A stretch of DNA of 64,000 bases from Brachyhypopomus gauderio (lineage: Eukaryota > Chordata > Actinopteri > Gymnotiformes > Hypopomidae), in contig NW_027506896.1 of assembly GCF_052324685.1 (NCBI RefSeq), positions 221,001 through 285,000 on the forward strand. Reading direction: 5' to 3'. The notes under the pieces were generated by a model. That model searched no databases, was not told the DNA's origin, and saw only the letters and a program-made list of their open reading frames with translations. Below, one piece after another: positions 50,749 through 63,006 of this stretch (its first letter is position 1; each line of letters starts with the position of its first letter). A program made the translations under genes and the position numbers.

Positions 50749-50750
<2 letters not shown>

Positions 50751-50817
<67 letters not shown>
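50751..50817. repeat. (CA)n microsatellite
   Basis: About 33 CA units. Confidence 0.95.
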
Positions 50818-50818
<1 letters not shown>

Positions 50819-51895
50819 CCAAATGTTTGGCCAATGGGGTACATGTGGCTGCAAAACAAGCAGTGGTCAACCTACATTAAGCAATCCAGGTGAACCCTGT
50901 TCTTGAACACACCCCTTAGATTATGTGAACATGTGTGTTAGCAATTCCCGTAAACATCTTGCAATTCCCATCTTGTTCTAAACCCGTAAAGATGATCCTT
51001 CTCCTCCCGCAGGACTGAAAACATGAGGAACAGCAGCTAAATGTCACTTTACTAACAGTTTCACATTTCTGTTTACAGTTTTTGACGACTGCTAACGTGC
51101 ATTTCCCAATACTTGTGATACATTGTCAAAACTCTAAACACAGCAACACATTGACCTCACACAAATAGCCAAATAGTTCATATCGTGTTCAAAAGTGCAT
51201 TTTCCTAACTAAATAACAACTCTGCATTTCACAATGCAAACAACTTTGTTAAAACACAGCAAACCTGGTTCAGTATCCAATCATTCTTTCAAACACTAGC
51301 ACATATTCTCTTTTCGAGATGAATATAGTCAATCACTGCACAACCACTGTAAAAAAACTAACATTTGATGGCAATACAGAAACAGTATTACATGTAATAT
51401 TTTACCCTCTCCCAGCAAACAACAGACATTTTACAGTAACATCTGTTGTTTTCTTAGTCAGTTCATTTTTACTGTAATCCGCTTCATTTGGACTTTTTTT
51501 CAAATGTACATTTTTGGCAACATACTGTCTACACAATGAGTGATATTTACTGTTAGGTACTATATGGAATGTAGATTAGACAAAAAAATGAGTCAGTAAC
51601 AGTTTTGCAGTAAAGGGTATATTTTACTGTATAGGGACATTACTGTAAATTGTGGCCTAACCCAAAAAATAATTATCGTAATTGTAAACATAATTAGCCA
51701 TGGTCCCACACATACAAAAAAATACACATATACAAAAAAAGCCACACAAAGGGGAAAAACAGAATACAAAACTGAACAGTCTTGTTAGGTCTAATCTAAA
51801 CGGTCTTCAGCAGTTGGCCACATGTTTTCATCCACATCACATCTGATGTTGGCCCTTGCCATGGACCTGGGAAAGAAAAGCTTGGTATGCCTTAT

Positions 51896-52081
51896 TCACC
51901 CCTGGCAGTCTTCAGCTGAAATGTCTCTGCAGCCGGGATCCATTGCATTCAGGAGGGACATTTGGTCATGGGGCCGATGATCATACACCTTCCACCTCCA
52001 GACTGAAAAAAGTTCCTTAGTGGGGTTGAGGAAAGGCGAGTAGGGCGGGAGGAAAAGGGACATCACTCTTTGTGATGACAT
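51896..52081 (-). pseudogene. Transposase fragment B (C-terminal part)
   Basis: Carries LPPYSPFLNPTKELFSVWRW followed by AEDCQG, the C-terminal signature of the same transposase as fragment A but in a different frame. Where this family normally has a Glu in the LNPIEE-like motif, this copy has Lys-Glu (NPTKE), a further sign of decay. Confidence 0.75.
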
Positions 52082-52314
52082 GAGAATGACAAAATGCTAC
52101 ATTGTCCCATCACAAATGTCTTCGTGTTTCCTCTCACCTGTTCCCTTTCTGCTTCTGGAACAAGTTGTTGGTAGAGTTCATTCAAAAACGAAAGAAGGAG
52201 GTCACTGTTATAGGGACCAATCTGGCATTTGTGAAGGACCAAACCAACACTTGAGATTGCAGGACAAATTGTTATATTTGCTCCTCTCTGACCCGGTACA
52301 TTACTGTACTTCAT
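52063..52314 (-). pseudogene. Transposase fragment A (central catalytic part)
   Basis: Minus-strand frame with PGQRGANITICPAISS and IGPYNSDLLLSFLNELYQQL, as in fish DDE_3 (Tc1/mariner-like) transposases. The frame is lost just before the DNVAF block, which is readable one frame over. It starts next to the AT microsatellite, so upstream coding is gone. Confidence 0.75.
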
Positions 52315-52325
52315 TTTATACTTTT

Positions 52326-52326
<1 letters not shown>

Positions 52327-52408
<82 letters not shown>
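52327..52408. repeat. (AT)n microsatellite inside the transposon
   Basis: About 41 AT units at the point where the transposase reading frame is interrupted. Confidence 0.95.
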
Positions 52409-52410
<2 letters not shown>

Positions 52411-52856
52411 CTATACTTCATTTATCTATATGTGCAAAAAATGTGTACAACAGTAATAACTTTTCAGCTGCCTTTGTTTTTGCAGAACTTGGCATTTTAT
52501 ACGATATTTAAGGTTTCATTTTTGGCATGCTGTGTACAAGCAATTGTAAATAAGACAAAAACGATCCAGAATTTTGTTATTGGATAACCTTGTGTGTATA
52601 GGAAATTTAAGCATTATAAAAAACATGTAAAATGACTGCATTTTGTGCCATAACAACATGAATTGAACTAATAGTATAGCCACTGAAAACTGATGTTGTG
52701 TTCACTGTGTTTGGAGTTTTGAAAATGTGACTACAGATTGGACAAACGCACGTTAGCAGTCGTCAAAAACTGTAAGACACTCAGTCACTCTCAGTGGATT
52801 TGGGAAAGGTGAGAGGTCGATCTGCAGGTTCATAAATGCAGGCGCAACAGCGGTGG

Positions 52857-53537
52857 TGTGCAGAGGAACGGATCTACCTTTGTGTAGAGGAACAGGTCTA
52901 CCTGTGTGTAAAAGAACAGGTTTACCTTTGTGTAGAGGAACAGGTCTACCTGTGTGTAAAAGAACAGGTCTACCTTTGTGTAGAGGAACAGGTCTACCTG
53001 TGTGTAAAAGAATAGGTCTACCTTTGTGTAGAGGAACAGGTCTACCTGAGTGTAGAAGAACAGGTCTACCTGTGTGTAGAGGAACAGGTCTACCTGTGTG
53101 TAAAAGAACAGGTCTACCTTTGTGTAGAGGAACAGGTCTACCTTTGTGTAAAAGAACAGGTCTACCTTTGTGTAGAGGAACAGGTCTACCTGTGTGTAAA
53201 AGAACAGGTCTACCTTTGTGTAGAGGAACAGGTCTACCTGAGTGTAGAAGAACAGGTCTACCTGTGTGTAGAGGAACAGGTCTACCTGTGTGTAAAAGAA
53301 CAGGTCTACCTTTGTGTAGAGGAACAGGTCTACCTGTGTGTAAAAGAACAGGTCTACCTTTGTGTAGAGGAACAGGTCTACCTGTGTGTAAAAGAATAGG
53401 TCTAACTTTGTGTAGAGGAACAGGTCTACCTGAGTGTAGAAGAACAGGTCTACCTGTGTGTAGAGGAACGGATCTACCTTTGTGTAGAGGAACAGGTCTA
53501 CCTGTGTGTAAAAGAACAGGTCTACCTTTGTGTAGAG
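52857..53537. repeat. 24-bp minisatellite, left part
   Basis: The unit is GTGTAGAGGAACAGGTCTAC plus CTGT or CTTT. GTGTAGAG and GTGTAAAA versions alternate, giving a 48-bp higher-order pattern. About 28 units. Each unit centres on ACAGGTCTACCTGT, an inverted repeat of six bases with a 2-bp spacer (where the unit ends in TGT). Stop-free in several frames because 24 is a multiple of three. Confidence 0.96.
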
Positions 53538-53835
53538 CAGGTATCACCAAATGGCGGACCGTGGTCCGGATCCGGACCCGAACGCCGTCCTGTCCGGACC
53601 CAATCACATTCCTGATTAACTGGATACGGACCCAAATGCCAAAAAAATTTTAACGGGAGACTATATTTTAAAACGGAGAATTTATTTTCAGACGAGTGTT
53701 ACGTTCACCACCCATTTGAGTGTTACGTTCAACCCCCCCCGCTCAACAACTTTCGTTCGCCACCGCGAACCCGGACCTAAGGTCTGAGCTATCTGCCAAA
53801 AATGGACCGCGGAAAGATTTAATTGATTACCCCTG
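53538..53835. mobile_element. hAT-like non-autonomous element (298 bp) inserted in the minisatellite
   Basis: Starts CAGGTATCACCAAATGG and ends TTGATTACCCCTG; the end reverse-complements to CAGGGGTAATCAA. CAGGGGT-type ends with imperfect terminal repeats are usual for hAT elements. It is flanked on both sides by GTGTAGAG (53530-53537 and 53836-53843), an 8-bp target duplication. The inside has CCGGACC-rich subterminal sequence at both ends and no coding capacity. Confidence 0.8.
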
Positions 53836-53843
53836 GTGTAGAG

Positions 53844-54940
53844 GAACAGGTCTACCTGTGTGTAAAAGAATAGGTCTACCTTTGTGTAGAGGAACAGGTC
53901 TACCTGTGTGTAAAAGAACAGGTCTACCTTTGTGTAGAGGAACAGGTCTACCTGAGTGTAGAAGAACAGGTCTACCTGTTTGTAGAGGAACAGGTCTACC
54001 TGAGTGTAGAAGAACAGGTCTACCTGTGTGTAGAGGAACGGATCTACCTTTGTGTAGAGGAACAGGTCTACCTGTGTGTAAAAGAACAGGTCTACCTTTG
54101 TGTAGAGGAACAGGTCTACCTGTGTGTAAAAGAACAGGTCTACCTGTGTGTAAAAGAACAGGTCTACCTTTGTGTAGAGGAACAGGTCTACCTGTGTGTA
54201 AAAGAACAGGTCTACCTTTGTGTAGAGGAACAGGTCTACCTGAGTGTAGAAGAACAGGTCTACCTATGTGTAGAGGAACGGATCTACCTTTGTGTAGAGG
54301 AACAGGTCTACCTGTGTGTAGAAGAACAGGTCTACCTTTGTGTAGAGGAACAGTTCTACCTGTGTGCAGAGGAACAGGTCTACCAGTGTGTAGAGGAACA
54401 GGTCTACCTGTGTGTAGAAGAACAGGTCTACCTTTGTGTAGAGGAACAGTTCTACCTGTGTGCAGAGGAACAGGTCTACCAGTGTGTAGATGAACAGGTC
54501 TACCTGTGTGTAGAAGAACAGGTCTACCTTTGTGTAGAGGAACAGTTCTACCTGTGTGCAGTGGAACAGGTCTACCTTTGTGTAGTGGAACAGGTCTACC
54601 TGTGTGTAGAGGAACAGGTCTACCTGTGTGTAGAGGAACAGGTCTACCTTTGTGTAGAGGAACAGGTTTACCTGTGTGCAGAGGAACAGGTCTACCTGTG
54701 TGTAGTGGAACAGGTCTACCTGTGTGTAGAGCAACGGGTCTACCAGTGTGTAGTGGAACAGGTCTACCAGTGTGTAGTGGAACGGGTCTACCTGTGTGTA
54801 GAGGAACGGGTCTATCAGTGTGTAGAAAAACGGGTCTACCTGTGTGTAGTGGAACAGGTCTACCTGTGTGTAGAGGAACAGGTCTACCTGTGTGTAGAGG
54901 AACAGGTCTACCTATGTGTAGAGGAACAGGTCTACCTGTG
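53844..54940. repeat. 24-bp minisatellite, right part
   Basis: About 46 units of the same 24-bp repeat. Toward the right end (after 54340) the unit drifts: GTGTAGTG, GTGTGCAG and ACCAGTGTG variants appear and the GTGTAAAA version disappears. The left part is more homogeneous, which fits turnover concentrated on one side. Confidence 0.96.
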
Positions 54941-55691
54941 GCAGTGCTGCCCAGAGAGGTTTAAGTGGACTTAAGCGAGATTAAATCCGTGTATGATTCA
55001 CACCGCCACGGCAAATTGGAAGTGGGGCTCAGTGACCCAGTTCCACTCGCCTGTCCTACATGAAACCCTCTTCAGATAACAGCATGGTAAAGACCAGCAG
55101 GGGCGATATTTCCATTTTGTCCTGGCTGCTATCATGGTGTTAAACACTTAAAATTTGCACACTGGAAAATAGTGTGCCTTGTACCGACACGTTTGTGTAC
55201 TTTGAGAAAAAGCTGTGTGAAAGTCTGCCACCAAACCACAGTGAACACAGTTGTATTGTTTCTCAAAGCACCACCACATACTGTATACAGACACACAAAT
55301 AAACAATCCAACACTTAACTTGGTATAGTCGTGTTTAGGGCAGCTGAGGTCCTTCACGCCGAGGGTCCGAGGTGCAGGGCTTCAGACTGGAGGTCCTCAC
55401 ACCCTCTTTGTCCAGCTTAGCATCACCTCCACGTGGGCAGGAGCTCCAGGGATGTGGGCACGGATGGAGATGAAGGAACGGGGGGCGTTTTTTCCACAGA
55501 TCTCCTCTCGCCGCCGTGAGATTACTTTTTCGTTACACATGAGGCCCATGGTGAAACAACCTCTTGAAGCATTAAATAAAGTTGAGGTGTGTAGCACCGC
55601 TCACCACACCTCAGCAGGCAGGAAGCTAATGACTCCTGTGGAGAGACGGGAAAGAGTGTCTGTATACAGTCCCTGTCAGGTCACCAGGAGA

Positions 55692-55692
<1 letters not shown>

Positions 55693-55754
<62 letters not shown>
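55693..55754. repeat. (AC)n microsatellite
   Basis: About 31 AC units. Confidence 0.95.
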
Positions 55755-55757
<3 letters not shown>

Positions 55758-56312
55758 CCTAATAGACACACAATTACACTCCTAAATGCATCTATAAAAA
55801 AATTACCACGTAGCACATATATAGCATTACTTTTAATATCTGCAGGAGATGATGGGTGGCAATTAAGAACAAGATTATTAAAGATTACATGGATTGTAAG
55901 CAGTTCATAATGGTGTGATGCAATGCTAAAGCATATAATATACATCTCTCCTTCAGCAGCATGGGCCAGTGAGTGATATGAAACGCATCATTTCAGACTT
56001 GATTAGGAGAGGTGGCCATTTTCTTGTCTAAAAACTCATGTCGGATTTCCTAAATCTTCCCCTCAAATTCAGCTGCTCATTCAGGCAAAGATTATAACGC
56101 TTATACATATTAATAGCAGATTTACTCACAGATTCCTGACGGCAAATGCCAACGTGCAGTAACTGAATGTGGTTATGACTGTTGCAAGGCTGCCCATTAT
56201 TTCACAGTTTTCCCTTCAGGTAGAGATTTCCAGTAGGCATCACAGTGCACTTGTGATGGGTGTGAGCGGTGTGAGGGGTGTGAGCGGTGTGAAGGGGGGT
56301 TGAGACATGCCA

Positions 56313-56392
56313 GGATAGAAAGTAACCCTTCAGTATAGAGAGTAACCCTTCAGGATAGAGAGTTACCCTTCAGGATAGAGAGTAACCCTTCA
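56313..56392. repeat. 20-bp tandem repeat, four copies
   Basis: Unit GGATAGAGAGTAACCCTTCA with one or two changes per copy. A G/T-rich decamer repeat (GTGTGAGCGG) precedes it at about 56260-56295. Confidence 0.85.
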
Positions 56393-58068
56393 GGGTATTG
56401 CATGGCTAGCTAGGGACTGATGTCTGTACAGTTTTAGATCGTAATAACGTTGTCATTAATGTATTTCATGGTAATATTAATACGATACTGTTATATTATT
56501 TCACTGTGAACGGTAAAGAGGGGCATTTCTGCCCCTCAGTTTAGATAGACTATACTAATGTTCACATATAGAACTCCCATACTTATATGCTGATGTTACT
56601 GCAGTAGTCATGGTGCTAGTTGTAGTCCTCTTAGTTTTCGTACTCAAAATAGTCATCACAACCTTGATTCCCTGACTGAGAAGGACTAACGTTGGTGTTA
56701 AAACAGTGTTCTACATAGTTAACACTCAACAAGGTCAGTGTGGACCCACAGCCTGTAACTTCGGGCGTTCAGAAGGACTATTTAGGTTTTAGGCAGCTTG
56801 ACAGCAGGATTTAGATTTTGACTGAGGATTCAGTAATGGAGCTTCCAGACGTAGTGGCCATACACTCCTTCTGTAGTCCAGTGTATCCGGAGAGAACAGG
56901 CCCGTTTGTCTACTGCTCTTTGCTTTGTGAATGAGAGTGGGAGGGAAGCTGAGAAGAAAAGAAACAAACTCATTTATCCCACAGAATTTGTGTCAAGACG
57001 AACAACACTTCAGAAATCACAAGTTAAGTAGCATAATGAGATTTAGATTTCCTTTTCTGTGGAGGAGAATTACCGGGGCCTGGAGCAGTTCCTCCTTCCT
57101 ATCTCTGCAAGTGTGCAGAGCATTGATGTAAGTGAGTTTGTGTCAGTGCCTTAGTGTATAGAGAGAGACAGGCAGACAGACAGAGGGAGAGGGAGAGAGC
57201 GAGAGAGACAGCAAGTGGGGGAGAAATGAAAGACTTGTGGGGGGTGGGGGGGGGGGGTGCGGGGGAGCAGTTAGTGCTGGCTTTTGCCAGCTTTTTTTAA
57301 AACATGATTTACATTCTCAATGTAATGTATTAAAACGTTGACAGGGCAAAAGGGATTCACAAGATGCTGCATTAGAAACTCAATTTCTATGATGAATTGC
57401 CTGAGGCCACTGAATCACAGACTGTTCTTTCCCCCACCTTCATAACTCCCTCCCAGAGCTTGCAAGGTTTATTATTATTATTATTATTATATATTTTTTG
57501 GTCCAAATCTTCTTAAACCTCCCTCTTAATCTGATCTCGTGAATGTGAGAGGGTGAAAGGATTTCCGGACGAGAAAAGCATTCTTCTTTCTCTCCCTCTC
57601 TCTTGTTCTGCTTCACGTCTCCGAGTGCTGGGTCAGGAATATTCCAGAACTGCTTGGTGTTCATGCAGTGGGGCTTTGGTCATCTTGGCCCAGGAGAGCT
57701 CACAGAAGGTCCTTTCTTTCTCCTCGTCCAGCTATAAGCCGTCGCCTTTAAACTACTTTCAAATGCACTAAACCCCAAGAATGGATGTATTCTTCAACAA
57801 GCAACCGTTTAGCAAGTGTGTGGGTCTAGTTAGTGATGTCTTATTTTTACTGGCACTAATTATATAGTAATGGTCATTCTTCGTAATTCACCTGCTATAT
57901 ACTTGTATTGCTGAAAAAATAATTCGGATATGAATTTTCACAAAAGGGAACTTGAAGACCATAATTTGAAAGTGGGTACTTTTCAGTGAAAATCCAGATG
58001 ATACATTGCTGACAGATGATTGGAATGGTTTAGTCAAATTCTCCTGCAACTACGGAGGTCTGCGCATT

Positions 58069-58072
<4 letters not shown>

Positions 58073-58140
<68 letters not shown>
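58073..58140. repeat. (GT)n microsatellite
   Basis: About 33 GT units with one TATG interruption at the end. Confidence 0.95.
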
Positions 58141-58141
<1 letters not shown>

Positions 58142-60758
58142 CAGGGCTAGCTGGGCACAGCTGAGTTTCTCCACCATCTCCGTGGCAGCTGTGGTAATGA
58201 GAGTTCTGCCAGAGTGGTTTTCTTTTCCAGAAGGACTGTGAGGGCTTGCTGTGGCTAGGCTGGCTTCGTTGTATGTGATTGGGAAATGGACAATTGCATA
58301 GTAAAGCTTGCTGAGACGGATTTCTGCAGGTCACTGTTGAAGAACGTAGCATTATAAACCAGATCCACACTGAGGGGAAACAGTGAAAACGAACAGCTCA
58401 TGTTTGTAGAATGGGAGTGTATATTCGAATTTATCTATTACACTAAGGCACATGTAAAAGTGTTTGCCAGGACTATTATTACATTTCACTGTGGCTGGGG
58501 ATTACAAATGCTTTGCAAGAGAGGTCAAAGGTCTAGACTGTTCCTTGTCCCTGTTGCAGTGTGTGTTATGTCCATCACACACTGCTACTTGCCACACATC
58601 TGGTTACAGTTGGCTTCTCTACACTGTACCATTAGCACTCCCAGAAAGCCTTGGCTTTTGGGCTGGACTTTGGCAGGCTGATGTAGAGCAGGGTGAGTAT
58701 TACCATCATTACAAATGGGAAATGGATGACAAACAGGTGATCTATCATGTGGAACCCTTTCTTCAGTATGCTGTTTTCTGCAGTTGGAAATAGCTGTTAA
58801 TCATTTGTTAATGAGGCTGCTTGTTTTAATAAGAGGATGCTAGATTTATAGCTCGATTTACCTGCTAAGAAGATTCAGTCAGTATTCTGTCGCAGTGAAT
58901 TTGCGTGCCACTTCAGATTAATTTTCTCCATCATGAAAATTGATATTCAAGCTGTTTTCATGAACCCTGACTCAAGAGTATTTGTTAAGAGAAAGCAGAT
59001 GGTGTACTAAATTGAAGGCCTTCAACTGGAGGGTGCTGCCTACCACAATGGCAGTATATCACCAACAGATGATCCAGTTGTTCATGGTCAGATGCATTCT
59101 GGGATGGGACCCTCCGAAATGGGCTTCACCTCGAGAGGCTTCTTTGCATGTCCTAAACAAAGGCACTCCAATGAAACAACAGAGTGCACCAGTAGGAAGT
59201 GTGAACAGTGAGTGATTTCCTGTAAATAAACACAGCAAGATAGATGACACAACAACGAGGGTCCCTTTTATCTCCCTCGGCAACTCGGAGAGTCATCCTG
59301 TCATCTCGCAGGTTGCGGGGTACGGATGGTGATGCCGGCGTCCTGCGTGAGTGCAACTCTTCCATTATTGTTTGTGCCACACAATGGAGTGATTTTGCTC
59401 CTGGTTTACACTGGCTAAATGTGCTCTGAACATGATGGGAATGCTATTAAAAGACCCTCAGCTGGGTGCCTTTGTTTGGGGGCTTGTGGATGAGTAGGAG
59501 ATGCTTGAGACTGTCTGTCCCTTGAAGAAGCCTCTTCTGTGGCAGATTTAGCTCAATACTGCTTGCTTTTTTTTTGGGGGGGGGGGGCTTTATCAGAAGA
59601 TATTAATGAAAAATTAATATTACCACAGTGAGCCAAGAGAAATAAATAAAGAGCATGACAGTTTTGTCACCATAATGTGCCCACCTCAGTGCCACTGGGC
59701 CTTTAGTTAACAGGTTTGCTGTGCAAAGCCACCGTCAACCATCAGTCTGGGAGTCAAGAGTGTCCCTTAAGAAATAACACCGCAGCTTACCAAGAAAGTG
59801 AGATTCTAGCAAACGTAAACTATCAACTGAACAAGCACTCAAGTTAGTTCAAACTGGCTTAGTTTATATCAGATGTACTATTGCCATACTAATCGATGCC
59901 TACAACAAAAACTTGGTGAAGAATAATACATAATGCTTCCTTACATTTTAATAAGAATCAGAGGCAATTCTCCCACTGTGGTAAAATATGTTAAGCCGTT
60001 ACACAATTTAAGTGAGTTTTAGTTTGTATAGTAGATAATAGAAAAATCGGTACATTGGCTTCAGTGTTAACTCTGGAACGTATCAGTATTTTAGACATGA
60101 GGAAAGAACGTCATGCAACACTAAGGAATGTGATTATGTGAGGAATGTTCTAATACAAAGGCCTGAATGTGATGTGTTTAAAAGGTGGTTGAGGATGGGA
60201 AGTCGTAGTGATGAGGGCCATTAATTGCAGGTTTATAGCTCATTCTCACATAAAGCCTGGGTCTGTGTTCTTATATGAATGCAGTGGTCTTTTCAAGTAA
60301 GCAGAAAAATGTGTAGAACTTTTCAGTGGTATTGTATTTAAAATATCCTTAAAATGTATTAGTGGAAAGTAAAAAAAAAAAAAAAAGCAATACAAGTGCT
60401 TCAGAAGTATGTTTAAATCTAAAGCCTTTTATATAAATCCCTAGACTTTAAATCTTCTTTTCAGCTCACAAAGTTAGTGATAGACTTGAAATATTTTTTC
60501 GTTTTTCTCTGATACTGACTAGTGAGATATAGTACAAGGGTATTATGTTGATAAAAACGATCACTGTTTTTCTTAACTCCTCCATGAACTGCTTGTAAAT
60601 TTATGTGAAATGAAGGCAGCATCGCTTAGATATTTTTAATATGTCAGTATTATTTTTACGTAAGTCTCATGTCTCACTGTCCCCCTTGGCTGTGTATTTT
60701 GCTGCCACGTGGTGCCTCCACAAAACTGCTTGTGCCACATGTACAGTGACGACCCCGT

Positions 60759-60761
<3 letters not shown>

Positions 60762-60846
<85 letters not shown>
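60762..60846. repeat. (GT)n microsatellite
   Basis: About 42 GT units with one GC interruption near 60818. Confidence 0.95.
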
Positions 60847-61159
60847 ACCCGGGTGACTTCAGTGGAAAACCCCCTTTGTCCAGGACACCTTGGCCCCTAT
60901 AAATGTGTTCAGTCGCAGACTTCCCTGTCTTTGGAAGTGTTTTATTTGTCATTCTTTCGGGGACGATAAAAAGATTGGTCTCGGGAGGAATGTTTTGTTG
61001 CCGTCATAAAAGGAAGGCCACACAGGCATTATTATTATTTTTTTTTCTTTTCTAGTGGCAATCTGTATATTTTGAGCCCACTTTAATCTGTTAGGCAGGT
61101 GCTCATGAGGGACTTGGCCTTGCCCCTTTGTCACCTTGGCGACAGTCCCTGTGGTAAAC

Positions 61160-61184
61160 GGGGGGGGGGGGGGGGGGGGGGGGG
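61160..61184. repeat. Run of 25 G
   Basis: Uninterrupted G-run; can form G-quadruplex. Length may be uncertain in the assembly. Confidence 0.9.
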
Positions 61185-62468
61185 TAACGTCATTGCTGTG
61201 AGAGGAGGATCCAGACCTTTTTCAGCATACCAATGGCCTGGACTAAACCTCCGGCTCGTTAAGTAACCTTCTGACTCGTTAAATAAACCTCCTTTCCTTA
61301 AAGGTTTGACAGGACCACTTAACATTAAGATTTCCTTAACTGACAGCACAAATAAGGTCCAGCGTAATTAAACCAAATATAATGGTATAGCAAAAAACAA
61401 AGCAGTTAGCATTGTGCTATTGGTAATCTTGTGGGGAAATTGGCTTTCAAGGTACAAAGACAAACACAGGCAGTGTAGAAGGGTACCATGGAACCAGAGA
61501 GACAGACACATCTGAGAGTTTGGAAATTCCTAATAAATCAATTTCATTTCTTTTTTTTGTACAAGTTCATGGTTTGTTAATATCAACTATGCCTGTGTGT
61601 ACCGTCAATGAAGGGAAACTCAATGTAAAGGATTAAATGTTTGGTACTGAAGACCAGTTGGTCAGTTGATTTGCATGTGTTTGCCTATGTTGGTTGTTTT
61701 GTAATTTAATTTTGTCAGTAATTAATTCAGCAGTTGTATGTATGATACGGAGCGGTGTTTTGGGGGCGTTTATCATTTAAAGCATGTTTGGTGGTGATGC
61801 TAAAGGAACTGAACAGGGCTTGTGTTTTTTTCCTGTCAGACAGCCAGGGCTTTAGTACTCCATCAGTGGAGTGAGTCCATGCTGTCAGCACCCCAATGGC
61901 CTCAATATGAAGAGTCCCTGTGGGACCGGCAGGGTCATTAGCTCTAATGCCATTTTCTGCCCCCAAACCCCTCCCTCCTTCAACCCACGCCTGCGAACAG
62001 CAAATCAAAATTCACACAAGGTTCCGCTAACCTCAAACCAACGCTGTTGGTTGTGCTGTCTTAAATGTTTGGGTTAATTGAACTTAAAATAGTAAGTTGA
62101 TAGATCCATCGTCTTTGTTATACTTATCTGTAGGTGCTAACAGATCACAAGGGGTTTCTTGTGAACTGACAATTGTTTCGATCTCTGCTGATGGCCCAGT
62201 TAGTCTGCCGACATGAGGTCAGAGCCCTGTCAGTACAAGTGAGATGCTAATGGGCTAAAGAGGGTGAGGAGGGCAGAGGCGGTGTGGCTGAAATGCTGTG
62301 GCCAGACTAAGCTATGAGGCCAGTGATGAAGACAAGGGGTGGACAGGTCACATGGCCACACTCAATGTGAATGGTGCTATTATTGATTTTTCCGTTTCCT
62401 CAAGGGGAATGAACAAATGGCGGCTGTTTGGCAAAAGTTGTTTCTGTCAGATGTCTGTGTATTTGTTT

Positions 62469-62472
<4 letters not shown>

Positions 62473-62539
<67 letters not shown>
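62473..62539. repeat. (GT)n followed by a run of 17 G
   Basis: About 25 GT units run directly into poly(G) at 62523-62539. Confidence 0.95.
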
Positions 62540-62933
62540 TTTGGGGATGTTTTCCCTTGAAGGTTGTAAAAAAAAAAAAGGAAAAAGAGTCTGACAGTGT
62601 CGTTTGTGGCCTTAATTACATCTGAGAGAAAATGGCCGTTTAGTGGGTGTGTTAATGAGACCAGGGGGACTGGGTCCTCTTACTGGGTTTCATTACTGCA
62701 CTCTGTGAGTGCCTCTCATGCTGACTTCTTTGATTTGTTTTTCATTTTTATTAATTTTTTGTTATTTTTGGTTTATGTGTGTGTTTACTACTATGAACAG
62801 ATGGGCTTTTTTATTTTTAGATGTGTAAGATATCAACACAGTTCAGATTTTAAGCATTGCTGTTTAGGTAAGCCATTATTATCCACTCTTCATAATCTGT
62901 TTTGCTGTGTTCAGACTGTCCAGCCGCAACCGG

Positions 62934-63006
62934 CCTCTGAGTTCCCCAGCCTCTGAGTTCCCCAGCCTCTGAGTTCCCCAGCCTCTGAGTTCCCCAGCCT
63001 CTGAGT
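62934..63006. repeat. 16-bp tandem repeat, about 4.5 copies
   Basis: Unit CCTCTGAGTTCCCCAG, essentially perfect copies, implying a recent origin. Confidence 0.9.

Larger units (their letters stand above)
40946..50750. other. Gene-free stretch, 9.8 kb
   Basis: Apart from the hairpin at 44155 and the small tandem repeats listed separately, I find no coding exon, RNA gene or known element. A GT-biased block lies at 45480-45690, and a short interrupted (GT)n at 46330-46385. This could be intronic or regulatory DNA of a gene whose exons lie outside the window. Confidence 0.45.
51076..52772 (-). mobile_element. Broken Tc1/mariner-class (DDE_3-type) transposon, 1,697 bp
   Basis: The ends CAGTTTTTGACGACTGC.. 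are inverted repeats: the first 26 bp match exactly, and similarity continues with gaps for about 80 bp. TA dinucleotides flank both sides (51074-51075 and 52773-52774), the target duplication of this class. On the minus strand, translation from 52312 gives PGQRGANITIC and IGPYNSDLLLSFLNELYQQL. After a frame change near 52100 it gives DNVAF and then LPPYSPFLNPTKELFSVWRW, the terminal DDE_3 block. The frame change, the missing N-terminal region and an internal (AT)n run (52327-52408) make it non-autonomous. It is a transposon of the host genome, not a gene of the fish. Confidence 0.88.

Noticed and set aside
52753..54974. Long ORFs (137-284 residues) on both strands over the 24-bp repeat
   Set aside because: They are the minisatellite read in several frames: a 24-bp unit without stops is open everywhere. 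Repeats such as CRGTGLPV or HTGRPVPL are translation artefacts, and the transposon insertion interrupts them.
55397..55597. 66-residue minus-strand ORF with NAPRSFISIRAHIPGAPAHVEVML
   Set aside because: Looked somewhat protein-like, but I recognise no family and there are no matching exons nearby.
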